A stretch of DNA of 64,000 nt from an uncultured Mycoplasmatota bacterium (lineage in GTDB: Bacteria; Bacillota_I; Bacilli_A; RF39; UBA660). Where the stretch lies: positions 1 through 64,000 of the forward strand of contig UQXO01000008.1 in the NCBI GenBank assembly GCA_900545005.1, in the 5' to 3' direction. Numbering within the stretch: the stretch's first letter is position 1; the number at the start of each line of letters is the position of its first letter. Positions 1-7,408 of this stretch are shown piece by piece. Both the position numbers and the translations under genes were made by a program. The notes below the pieces were generated by a model. It made no database searches. It was not told the origin of the DNA and was given only the letters and a program-made list of their open reading frames with translations.

Positions 1-27
1 ATCTCCTTAATTCAATTATAACAAAAG

Positions 28-63
28 AAAAGTAGATCACATTCTTTTTATGTGTCTACTTTT
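28..63 (-). terminator. Intrinsic terminator after the yqeG unit
   Basis: Long hairpin: arm AAAAGTAGA-CACAT (with one bulged T) pairs with ATGTGTCTACTTTT. On the minus strand it is followed by TTTTCTTTTG. It lies 40 bases past the stop of the yqeG-like gene and would end the thyX-tmk-yqeG transcript. The U tract is interrupted, so efficiency is uncertain. Confidence 0.65.
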
Positions 64-101
64 ACTTTATCACTTCAACTCTCTAGATAAAATATCTTTA
101 A

Positions 102-596
102 TTATTTAATTTTCTTTCGAACTAAAACTGTCCCAAGATTACTTCTTTTGCCACCATAGATATCAGAGAAATAATCATCACCAACCATTAAAACTTCCGA
201 AGGACTTAATAGAAGAGACTTTAAGGCTCTTTGGAAATTTCTTTTCCAGGGTTTATAAGCTAATCCTAGATAAGCAATATCCATACTCTTAAGATATTTT
301 TCTGTCGAAGCACAATACCCATTACTAAGAATAATAATCTTCAGTTTTCTCTTAGCCATAAAAAGCCATTCTTTATTATATGTTGGTATCTCTTCTTGAT
401 TAAATCATAAAGTCTCATCTAAATCCAAAATAAATCCCTTAATACCCATATTTATTAAATCATTTAAGCAATCAGAAGATAATTCTTTAATATCATCAAT
501 TAGTAGATCAGGAGTAATTTTCTTGGAAAGATAGTATTTAATTAAATTAAAAACATAGTAGCAAAACTTATCAAGTAAATCCGAGGATAAATTCAT
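102..596 (-). pseudogene. yqeG: YqeG-type HAD phosphatase, interrupted by in-frame TGA
   Basis: Two open stretches (596-405 and 359-102) lie in the same frame and are separated by a single TGA at 405-407 followed by 15 sense codons. Joined, they give about 165 residues, the usual YqeG length. All HAD motifs are there: FILDLDET just before the stop, ILSNG after it, a KPWKR lysine, and VGDDYFSD at the end. The TGA falls right after DLDETL, where YqeG proteins read DLDNTLV. Other genes in the window end in TGA and use TGG for Trp, so readthrough as Trp is not expected. The start overlaps the tmk-like stop (ATGA), which implies translational coupling. YqeG is a PGP1-type phosphatase family; here it is probably inactive unless the stop is a sequencing error or is read through. 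A downstream ATG at 359 could only yield a fragment lacking the nucleophile. Confidence 0.75.
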
Positions 597-1258
597 TTCT
601 TACTAACTAATCTCATTATATCTTCATGAATAGCCTCTTGGGAACGCATATTATCATTTTCAGTAACCATAACTTGGTACCATTTAAGATAATTACTAAC
701 AAACTGAGCATTTTCGTAAAGTTGCCTTTGTGTCTCTGTCTTCGCCTCAAAAATGTCTTTTTGAAAACCGGCATTATCCGTTCTAGCTAAACGCAATCTC
801 GTAACTGTAGCAAAGTCCCCATTTAAGAAAATAACTAAATCAGGGTCCCCAATCTTTAGATAACCGTATTCCAGGGCCTGAATTTGAGCAATCATATCTT
901 TTTTAGCATCTTCATCTTGACATTTTAAAGTCTGATAAATAAAACTAGAAGTAGTATAACGGTCTAAGATAACAGTCTTTCCTTCATCAATCTCTTTCTT
1001 CAAATAATTACGCCAAACATATTCTCTATCAATAGCATAATAAAGCTCTGCAGCCTCATCAGGAATGTCTTTTAAATCTCCTAATTTCTTTTTTAAAAAT
1101 AGATTAACCATATTAGCAGAAGCAAAACCGTAACTAGGAAAATGGTGAGTATAACAATCACTCTTAAACTCTTTTTTTAACATTTCTAATTGAGTGGATT
1201 TTCCAATCCCATCACAAGCTCCTTCAATAACAATTAGTCTTCCTTTTTTATTATTCAT
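593..1258 (-). CDS. tmk: dTMP kinase-like (deoxynucleoside monophosphate kinase)
   Basis: This 221-residue P-loop kinase resembles thymidylate kinases, which phosphorylate dTMP to dTDP with ATP. The P-loop is EGACDGIGKSTQ near residues 13-24, one residue longer than the usual EGxDGxGKTT. A DRY-type motif follows in ILDRYTTSSF (about 97-106), and there is a lid-like Arg-rich TRLRLARTD segment. It sits between a ThyX-like gene and yqeG, with an RBS GAAAGGA upstream, so it looks like the dTMP kinase of a thymidylate unit. A second dTMP-kinase-like gene lies at 33179-33856, so one of the two may phosphorylate another deoxynucleotide. The family assignment is firm; which nucleotide it uses is inferred. 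Confidence 0.75.
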   Translation of the reverse strand: MNNKKGRLIVIEGACDGIGKSTQLEMLKKEFKSDCYTHHFPSYGFASANMVNLFLKKKLGDLKDIPDEAAELYYAIDREYVWRNYLKKEIDEGKTVILDRYTTSSFIYQTLKCQDEDAKKDMIAQIQALEYGYLKIGDPDLVIFLNGDFATVTRLRLARTDNAGFQKDIFEAKTETQRQLYENAQFVSNYLKWYQVMVTENDNMRSQEAIHEDIMRLVSKK

Positions 1259-1308
1259 ATAAATATTCCTTTCTTTAAACCCTTTATTCTTTTTAGATAT
1301 TTTTAAAA

Positions 1309-2688
1309 TTATAACTTTCTTTTAAGATTAATACTTTTACAAGGACTAGGACAATGATAGTCTGGGAAGCTACAACGATATTTATTTAAGTATTCCTTAA
1401 CCATAAGAGCTTTAGCTAGATAAAGATTTTTCTTTTCTTCATCGGTAGTAGTATTAGCAAGTTCTAAAAGACTATTATAGATATAAGGAATTATTTCAAA
1501 TGTATACATATTAGCTATCTCATTTTGAGCCATCATACAACATCTTTCTTTCGTAACATAGTTAAAAAGATTAGCATAAGTAGCATTCATATTGACTTTA
1601 ACTTTCATTCCTAAAGGATAAGTAGCTGTAATTTTTGCTAAGTCTTCTAAGTATTCCTTAGTCAAATCAGGATATCCCTCTAAAAATAACGGAATGGTAT
1701 AAGTGATATTATCTTCTGGAACTTTCATTTCTAAATCGATTGTACGATGTCTTTGATTTTGAGCAAGACACGCTAAAGACTGATAGTTATTATATGATAT
1801 GTTAGATAAGGTTACTTCACTAGAATCTTCGATGGTACTCCATTTATTTCTTTTGGCAAATAAAGATAGATTGACATTCTTAGTATCTTGATAGAATAAA
1901 GAATCATTTTCTTTATAAGAAAGGTATGGTATATTTTGACCTCTTAAATTCATTTCGGTCTTTAAGGCTTCATCAGTGGTAACCATTTCATAGATGTCAT
2001 TTTTGGTAAGTAAGACTTTCTTTTCTTTTAAAGCTGTCAAGAATTCTTGCATCTCTGGAATACAAGATTTTTCAAAATCATCTAAAGGATTAGCAATAAC
2101 TTTTTCCATCATATAAGCTATTTTATTAATTTGAGCAAAAGGCACTGTATAAGTTAGACTGGTACGCGTAGCAAGTCCTAGGAAGTTACGGGCATTTTCT
2201 TGGGCTTTTTTGGTAATATTAACTTCGGCTCCATGGTCGGTTTTAGTCTGTTTACGGAACCAATCCCAATAATCTTTAGTTATGATTTTCTTAAAGATTT
2301 CTAACCATTTATAGTAAAGAGATATCTCTAGGCTAGTATTATAAGGACTTTCTTGAACCTCGGTATAACGAAGAGATAGTTCATCAGCAGCATATTCTTT
2401 TTCATTGTTTAAAATTAAACATAATCTTCTGGAGATACCTGTTATTTCCAAACTAACACTTTCTTGTTCAGTTGGCGTTGTATGGGATAAACTAATTGTG
2501 GATAACCCCCTTCTAATAAGGTTAGCTTTGCTATTATTCGCACGGATATCCGTAGTGGTGGTCAATTTATTATTCTTACTCTTGGCAACACATACGGCAG
2601 CACGAACTCCTGCTTCTTCTAAAGCTTTCTTTTGGTCATATAAACCATCTTTTACAAATCCATTCGGACTTAATTGGATATTTATCAT
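1309..2688 (-). CDS. thyX: FAD-dependent thymidylate synthase (ThyX-like), double length
   Basis: The product has 459 residues, about twice a normal ThyX (roughly 220). The first half contains HTTPTEQESVSLEITGISRR followed by DELSLRYTEV, which matches the ExSxRY half of the ThyX signature, and later NARNFLGLATRTSLTYTV. The second half contains NQRHRTIDLEM, the RHR half of the signature, and ERCCMMAQNEIANM, like the C-terminal R...AQxEI segment. So it reads as two fused ThyX-like modules that each keep only part of the signature. ThyX makes dTMP from dUMP with methylene-THF, FAD and NADPH. The dTMP kinase-like gene directly downstream supports the assignment. RBS TAGGAAA precedes the ATG. I am fairly sure of the family and less sure of activity. 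Confidence 0.68.
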   Translation of the reverse strand: MINIQLSPNGFVKDGLYDQKKALEEAGVRAAVCVAKSKNNKLTTTTDIRANNSKANLIRRGLSTISLSHTTPTEQESVSLEITGISRRLCLILNNEKEYAADELSLRYTEVQESPYNTSLEISLYYKWLEIFKKIITKDYWDWFRKQTKTDHGAEVNITKKAQENARNFLGLATRTSLTYTVPFAQINKIAYMMEKVIANPLDDFEKSCIPEMQEFLTALKEKKVLLTKNDIYEMVTTDEALKTEMNLRGQNIPYLSYKENDSLFYQDTKNVNLSLFAKRNKWSTIEDSSEVTLSNISYNNYQSLACLAQNQRHRTIDLEMKVPEDNITYTIPLFLEGYPDLTKEYLEDLAKITATYPLGMKVKVNMNATYANLFNYVTKERCCMMAQNEIANMYTFEIIPYIYNSLLELANTTTDEEKKNLYLAKALMVKEYLNKYRCSFPDYHCPSPCKSINLKRKL

Positions 2689-2715
2689 AAATTTTCCTAC
2701 TTTCTAGTTGTTTTT

Positions 2716-2751
2716 TAAAAAGTAAGCAAATCACTCTTCTGACTTGCTTAC
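2716..2751 (-). terminator. Terminator of the thioredoxin-like gene
   Basis: A 12-bp stem (GTAAGCAAGTCA with TGATTTGCTTAC, one G-U) with a six-base loop runs into TTTTT on the minus strand. It overlaps the last codons of the thioredoxin-like gene. Confidence 0.8.
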
Positions 2752-3270
2752 GGTATAAATTAAAGCTCCTGCTCCAACACAAATGGCAAAAACAACGGCT
2801 ATAACAACAGCTGTTTTGGTTTTTTCAACCTTCTCAGGAGCATCAGCTTCGACGGTTAGTCCTAATTCTTCTATTAAATTAGTACGTTCGTCTTGATTAT
2901 AATATTCATCAATGGCTGCTAAAACTTGGTCTTTATTAGTATCACCAAAACCACTAAAACGAGTCTTACCAATAATAATATAAGGAACACCATAGCCACT
3001 TTCAGATTTATCATCGCCAAAATGTTCAGCGACTTTAGTTAAAGCATTACTATTAGTAGTATTATACCAAGTCTCATACTTTACTAAATTAAATTTAGCC
3101 TTTTCTTCTTTACTTAAACTTTTAGTCCAAGTGAAAAATTCTTCACAATGAGGACAAGTTTTACCATAAAAGATATAAATATCAACAGCTTTCTTTTCTC
3201 CTTCAGCTAGGCAAATTACGGGAACCACTAAAAGTACTAAGACAATTAACAAGTTACATATTCTTTTCAT
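2731..3270 (-). CDS. Membrane-anchored extracytoplasmic thioredoxin-like protein
   Basis: The 179-residue product starts with a signal peptide (about residues 1-22, hydrophobic LLIVLVLLVV). A thioredoxin fold follows, with the redox motif CPHC in FYGKTCPHCEEF and a cis-proline region VPYIIIGKTRFSGFG. A single membrane helix lies near residues 150-172, with a short charged tail. It is probably a thiol-disulfide oxidoreductase on the outer face of the membrane; substrates are unknown. Cysteine-bearing secreted proteins in the same window (the pilin-like proteins and the repeat protein) are possible clients, which is inference only. It has its own promoter and terminator, so it is a single-gene unit. 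The start has RBS GGAGG seven bases upstream. Confidence 0.75.
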   Translation of the reverse strand: MKRICNLLIVLVLLVVPVICLAEGEKKAVDIYIFYGKTCPHCEEFFTWTKSLSKEEKAKFNLVKYETWYNTTNSNALTKVAEHFGDDKSESGYGVPYIIIGKTRFSGFGDTNKDQVLAAIDEYYNQDERTNLIEELGLTVEADAPEKVEKTKTAVVIAVVFAICVGAGALIYTVSKSEE

Positions 3271-3288
3271 CTTCTACCTCCATAATCG

Positions 3289-3317
3289 ATTATACTATAA
3301 AAATTAAAATTAGCCAA
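3289..3317 (-). promoter_or_regulatory. Promoter of the thioredoxin-like gene
   Basis: Minus-strand TTGGCT, 17 bases, TATAAT, placed just upstream of the GGAGG ribosome site of the 2731-3270 gene. Predicted from consensus and spacing only. Confidence 0.6.
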
Positions 3318-3381
3318 AATAAATTGACTAATTTGGATGAATTTTGTTGTTTTAAGAAATATTATTTCTGCTAGTAAACTT

Positions 3382-4173
3382 TTATCCTAAAGCGACATCT
3401 AAAATCATCATAATAATAAATCCAACTAATGTATATAAAGTGACAATATCTTGGTTGGAATTTTGTTGTGACTCAGGAATTAACTCTTCCACAATGACAT
3501 AAATCATGGCACCAGCAGCAAAAGAAAGTAAAATAGGCATAACAAATTGAACTTTAAGTACTAAAATTGCTCCGATAACAGCCGCGATTGGTTCAACCAG
3601 ACCACTTAAGGCTCCAATTAGAAAAGCTTTCATTCTTGACATACCGGCTTGTCTTAAGGGTAAACTAACTGCACATCCTTCCGGAAAATTTTGAAGACCA
3701 ATGCCAAGTGCGAGTCCTAAGGCAGCTAGTGTGGTGGCTCCTGGTAACCCGTAAAAAACCGAACCAAAAGCAACTCCAATAGATAACCCTTCGGGAATAT
3801 TATGAATGGTTATAGAACTAACTAGAAGAAAAATCTTTTTGGAGTTATCTTTTTTCTTCTTCTTTTTCATTAATTTTGAGAATATTTTATCAGTTGTAAA
3901 AAGAAGAAGTCCTCCTAAAAAGAAACCAAAAGCTACTACCAAAGCAGCACAATTAGAAAGTGTTTTAGCACTCTCAATAGCAGGATTTAATAGCGAGAAG
4001 TAAGAAGCTGCCAACATAATTCCAGCGGATATACCTAAAATTATGTCGGAAATGTTTTTATTAACTTTTTTAAAACAAAAAACAAGAGCAGAACCTAAAG
4101 ATGTAATTAAGAAAGTAAAAGTAGCGGCAAGAAATGCTTGGAGAATTACATTCATCTCTAAAAATATATTCAT
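3382..4173 (-). CDS. ZIP family divalent metal transporter
   Basis: This 263-residue polytopic membrane protein has the ZIP signature HNIPEGLSIGVAFG in helix 4 and NFPEGCAVSLPLR in helix 5, whose His, Asn, Pro and Glu residues form the binuclear metal site. A lysine-rich cytoplasmic loop (MKKKKKKDN) lies between helices 3 and 4, as usual in ZupT/ZIP proteins. It probably imports zinc or other divalent metals. RBS AGGTGATTG precedes the ATG. It is transcribed away from the tRNA-Thr gene and no metal-responsive operator is obvious. Confidence 0.88.
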   Translation of the reverse strand: MNIFLEMNVILQAFLAATFTFLITSLGSALVFCFKKVNKNISDIILGISAGIMLAASYFSLLNPAIESAKTLSNCAALVVAFGFFLGGLLLFTTDKIFSKLMKKKKKKDNSKKIFLLVSSITIHNIPEGLSIGVAFGSVFYGLPGATTLAALGLALGIGLQNFPEGCAVSLPLRQAGMSRMKAFLIGALSGLVEPIAAVIGAILVLKVQFVMPILLSFAAGAMIYVIVEELIPESQQNSNQDIVTLYTLVGFIIMMILDVALG

Positions 4174-4212
4174 ACAATCACCTATCGTATGATATGTTTT
4201 CTAAAAAAATAC

Positions 4213-4241
4213 TTGTGGGCGTTTTAATTATATGGTATAGT
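4213..4241 (+). promoter_or_regulatory. Promoter of tRNA-Thr
   Basis: TTGTGG, 17 bases, TATAGT, ending eight bases before the first base of the tRNA. Position and spacing fit a short-leader tRNA transcript. Confidence 0.6.
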
Positions 4242-4249
4242 TTATTTAG

Positions 4250-4323
4250 GCCTTCTTAGTATAATGGTATTACAAATCCATGGTAAGGATTAAAAGTAAG
4301 TTCGATTCTTACAGTAGGCACCA
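4250..4323 (+). tRNA. tRNA-Thr (anticodon GGT), CCA encoded
   Basis: A 74-base cloverleaf: acceptor GCCTTCT/AGTAGGC, D arm with one GG in the loop, anticodon stem AATCC/GGATT around loop ATGGTAA (anticodon GGT), a four-base variable loop, and T arm GTAAG-TTCGATT-CTTAC, then A-CCA. It reads ACC/ACU threonine codons. Two weak points are visible: a T-T mismatch at position 5-68 of the acceptor and a three-pair D stem. A promoter and a terminator flank it, so I treat it as functional. Confidence 0.8.
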
Positions 4324-4370
4324 GTTTGATATATAACTCGATTCTTTATAAATTCGAGCATAATAAATTT

Positions 4371-4396
4371 CTAACTAGAAATAGTTAGTTTTTTTA
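4371..4396 (+). terminator. Terminator of tRNA-Thr
   Basis: Perfect seven-pair hairpin CTAACTA-GAAA-TAGTTAG followed by TTTTTTTATTT, about 50 bases after the tRNA CCA end. Confidence 0.8.
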
Positions 4397-4499
4397 TTTG
4401 TAGTCTAGTTAATAATTATTAAGTGCCGAGAAGAGCCATTATTTTTGAATAGGTTTTACTTTTATGATTAGATTATTCTAATTTACTTTTTAGAGTTTA

Positions 4500-4528
4500 T
4501 TGCTAAAAAAGCTTTTTTTTGCTATACT
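4500..4528 (+). promoter_or_regulatory. Promoter of the RNase J gene
   Basis: TTGCTA, 17 bases, TATACT, about 35 bases before the ATG. RBS AAGAAGGA follows. The 240 bases between the tRNA and this gene hold nothing else that I recognise. Confidence 0.65.
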
Positions 4529-4563
4529 ATATTTACATTTACGGAACTTGAAAGAAGGATTAT

Positions 4564-6234
4564 ATGAAATTTGAAAAAGATGCTACTTATGTAGTAGCCC
4601 TAGGCGGACTAGGTGAAGTCGGCAAAAATATGTATGCTTTTATGCATAATAATGAAATATTTATAATTGATGCAGGCGTTATGTTTCCTGAATCTGATCT
4701 TTTAGGAGTTGATTATGTTATTCAAGATACAACGTTCTTAAAAGAAAATAATGATAAGATTAAAGGACTTATTATTACGCATGGTCATGAAGATCATATT
4801 GGAGGAATATCATTTTTACTCCAAAACATAGAAATACCAGTAATATATGCTCCGAAGATTGCTGCTGATTTAATTGAAAAAAAATTAGTAGATAGAAATA
4901 TCACTTATAAGAATATGGTAATTATTAATGAAGATTACAATATTAAGACTAAGTATTTTAATATTGAATTTGTAAGTATTACCCACTCTATTCCTGATAG
5001 CTATGCAGTAGTATTACATACGCCAAATGGGGTTATCTTTGAGACAGGAGATTATAAGTTTGATTTGACTCCTATCGGGCCAATGGCTAATATTCACAAA
5101 ATGGCTAAATTAGGAAGTGAAGGAGTAAAACTTTTAATGGCCGATTCAACCAACTCCTTAAGTGAGGGTTTCTCTAAGAGTGAATCGGTTGTTGATGAAC
5201 AAATTACGGATATTATAAGTGCTCATAATGGTCGCGTTATTATTGCAACATTTGCCTCAAATATTTATCGTTTAAAACATATCATTGAATCTTGCCAAGC
5301 TAATAATAGAAAAATTATAACTTTTGGACGCTCAATGGAAAATGCAATTGAAATTGCTCTTAATAATGAACTTATCAAAGATAAATCAATATTTATTGAT
5401 GCTAATCAAGCTAAGGATATGAAACATAATGAAGTATGTATTTTATGCACAGGTACTCAAGGTGAACCTCTAGCAGCTTTATCAAGAATTGCTAATGGAA
5501 CTCATAAACAAATTAGTCTATTACCTGATGATTTAGTGGTATTTTCATCAAGTGCTATTCCAGGAAATGCTTCAAGTATCAACAATGTTATCAACAAGTT
5601 GTATTTAAAAGGAGTTAAAGTATTTACTAATCAAGATTTAAGTAATGTTCATACTTCGGGGCATGCTAATCAAGAAGAGCAAAAATTAATGTTAAGACTT
5701 ATTAAACCAGAATATTTTATGCCAATGCATGGTGAATATCGAATGCTAAAAAAACAAGCAGAAACGGCTACTTTATGTGGCGTTAAAGCTGAAAACACAT
5801 TTGTTCTTCAAAATGGTGATACTCTAGTCTTAGATAAAAGTGGCGTTCATAGGGGGCCTAGTATTCAAGCTGGTGATGTTTATGTTGATGGTTCAAGAAT
5901 TGGTGATATTGGTTCAGTTGTTATTAAAGATAGAAAATTAATGAGTAGAGACGGTATTTTAGTAACTATTTTAAATATTAATCCATTTACTAAAAAGTTA
6001 TTAATTAAACCAAATGTTACAACCAGAGGATTTGTTCTTGTTAATGAAAATATTGAATTAATAAGTGCAATTGAAAGAAAAATTAGTGATGTTGTTAATT
6101 CATATCTACGTAATAATGACTATAATTATGTTGATTTAAGAAATACAATAATTTTAGAATTACATCCATTTATTAACAACTTAACTGGTCGTCGTCCTAC
6201 TATTATTCCTGTTATTATGGAAATTAAAAAATAA
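4564..6234 (+). CDS. rnj: Ribonuclease J
   Basis: This 556-residue metallo-beta-lactamase/beta-CASP nuclease is a standard RNase J length. The metal motif HGHEDHIGG lies near residue 73, and ETGDYKFD and the later TSGHANQEEQ and PMHGEYRM carry further metal and beta-CASP residues. RNase J has 5'-3' exonuclease and endonuclease activity and is central to mRNA turnover in Firmicutes. Only one copy is in the window, so J1 or J2 cannot be told apart. It is a single-gene unit with a clear promoter and a terminator right after the stop, and is the only large plus-strand gene in this part of the window. Confidence 0.95.
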   Translation: MKFEKDATYVVALGGLGEVGKNMYAFMHNNEIFIIDAGVMFPESDLLGVDYVIQDTTFLKENNDKIKGLIITHGHEDHIGGISFLLQNIEIPVIYAPKIAADLIEKKLVDRNITYKNMVIINEDYNIKTKYFNIEFVSITHSIPDSYAVVLHTPNGVIFETGDYKFDLTPIGPMANIHKMAKLGSEGVKLLMADSTNSLSEGFSKSESVVDEQITDIISAHNGRVIIATFASNIYRLKHIIESCQANNRKIITFGRSMENAIEIALNNELIKDKSIFIDANQAKDMKHNEVCILCTGTQGEPLAALSRIANGTHKQISLLPDDLVVFSSSAIPGNASSINNVINKLYLKGVKVFTNQDLSNVHTSGHANQEEQKLMLRLIKPEYFMPMHGEYRMLKKQAETATLCGVKAENTFVLQNGDTLVLDKSGVHRGPSIQAGDVYVDGSRIGDIGSVVIKDRKLMSRDGILVTILNINPFTKKLLIKPNVTTRGFVLVNENIELISAIERKISDVVNSYLRNNDYNYVDLRNTIILELHPFINNLTGRRPTIIPVIMEIKK

Positions 6235-6263
6235 TCTTATTCGTAACGAGTAAGATTTTTTTT
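6234..6263 (+). terminator. Terminator of RNase J
   Basis: A ten-pair stem (ATCTTATTCG with CGAGTAAGAT, one G-T) with loop TAA and a run of eight T. Confidence 0.85.
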
Positions 6264-6265
6264 GC

Positions 6266-6350
6266 AAAAAAAAGAACCAGAAGTCATAGTATGGGTTTAT
6301 ATTTTGGTTTCTGGAATTTTTACATTTTACATTTTTTGACTTTTGGTTCT
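6266..6350 (-). terminator. Long inverted repeat, probable minus-strand terminator
   Basis: Arms AGAACCAAAAGTCA and TGACTTCTGGTTCT (one G-U-type position) enclose about 50 bases and are followed on the minus strand by eight T. It lies downstream of the secreted protein at 6572-7315. The loop is unusually large, and an internal CCAGAA/TTCTGG pairing offers an alternative fold. Confidence 0.5.
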
Positions 6351-6571
6351 TTGCATCTCAAAATAAATTTAACTAATCAATTAATTGTTATAATAAATTA
6401 ATATATGAGCTTAGTTCTGATATTTCACATCCTTCCGTTAATATAACAACATTGTTAGTAATGCTATTACTTTGAGACTGATTGATTTTTTTACGAGGTA
6501 CTATTTTGTCGCGTAGCATCTCTTCTTGGCTTTTACCAAACCACAGGTTGTGGATTTTTTGCAATGCTGCA

Positions 6572-7315
6572 TTAGGTTGTAATATATACGCCGCCCATTG
6601 CATCATATGCGTCCTTCCCAGCGTTAGTATTGAATAAGAATACATTGCCATAACCATTAATGTGGAAACGATAGTTTTTACTAGTGCTCAATGAAACACT
6701 TTTCCCCGCATGTTGATAACTCGCATATACATTACCGCCTTTATAAACTACAAATGTCTGATAAGCATAAAATACTTCAGTTGCATTTGAATCAAGTTTG
6801 TATGAACATCCTGTACCATTGGAAGCATCAACATAATTATTACATACATAGTTAGTAGAATCAAATTTAAAAATCGTTGAGGAACTTCCTTTAAATGTAG
6901 TGCCAACTAACATCGCACCGATTACATCATAACTTTTTACTCTAGGAATATATTTCCAAGTATTAGAAATTGCGATAATACAACTATCCGTATCACATGA
7001 TTTACTTATCACTAATTTTTTAGCTTGAGTTTCTAAATAAGTTGATCTGGAACCGATATAAGTAGGTTCTTCTGTTTTTAATTCAACATCACGATTATTA
7101 ACATCTAATCTATTAATATAATTATAATCTTCTTGGTTCATAACTTCTAAAAAACGCTCATCGAACATATTTTTAACAAGGTTATATTCCTTTTCAGTTA
7201 AATTTATACCATTGGGATTAGTATAATAATAATCATTACTACTACTTTCTGCATTTACTTTTACTACACCAATTACTGCTGTAGATAGAAGCAATAGAGG
7301 TAATAATTTCTTCAC
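6572..7315 (-). CDS. Secreted protein of unknown function
   Basis: The 247-residue product starts at a GTG with GGAGA upstream and has a clear signal peptide (LLPLLLLSTAVIGVV, cleavage near VNA). The mature part begins LTEKEYNLVKNMFDERFLE and holds two short cysteine pairs (CDTDSC; CNNY...GTGC) and aromatic strand-like stretches to the end. I do not recognise a domain. It ends before a long inverted repeat and follows, after a strong terminator, a membrane-anchored XRE regulator. The 180 bases between its stop and that repeat hold an overlapping open frame that I do not accept as a gene. Confidence 0.7.
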   Translation of the reverse strand: MKKLLPLLLLSTAVIGVVKVNAESSSNDYYYTNPNGINLTEKEYNLVKNMFDERFLEVMNQEDYNYINRLDVNNRDVELKTEEPTYIGSRSTYLETQAKKLVISKSCDTDSCIIAISNTWKYIPRVKSYDVIGAMLVGTTFKGSSSTIFKFDSTNYVCNNYVDASNGTGCSYKLDSNATEVFYAYQTFVVYKGGNVYASYQHAGKSVSLSTSKNYRFHINGYGNVFLFNTNAGKDAYDAMGGVYITT

Positions 7316-7361
7316 TATATTTCTCTCCTTTCCACGCTTTCAGTATAGCACAAAGTGTAAG

Positions 7362-7386
7362 AAAAAAATGTGCCATTTTGGCACAT
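7362..7386 (-). terminator. Terminator of the XRE gene
   Basis: A perfect eight-pair stem ATGTGCCA/TGGCACAT with a three-base loop, followed on the minus strand by seven T. It sits about 20 bases after the stop of the XRE gene. Confidence 0.9.
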
Positions 7387-7408
7387 CCGCATTTTTAGCA
7401 AAAATCCG

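Noticed and set aside
405..407. Use of genetic code 4 (TGA as Trp)
   Set aside because: Several intact genes end with TGA and Trp is TGG throughout; one in-frame TGA does not support a code change.
6388..6657. An 89-residue minus-strand frame after the secreted protein
   Set aside because: It overlaps the secreted-protein gene by 86 bases, has no ribosome site and ends near the terminator. A frameshifted tail is possible but not supported.
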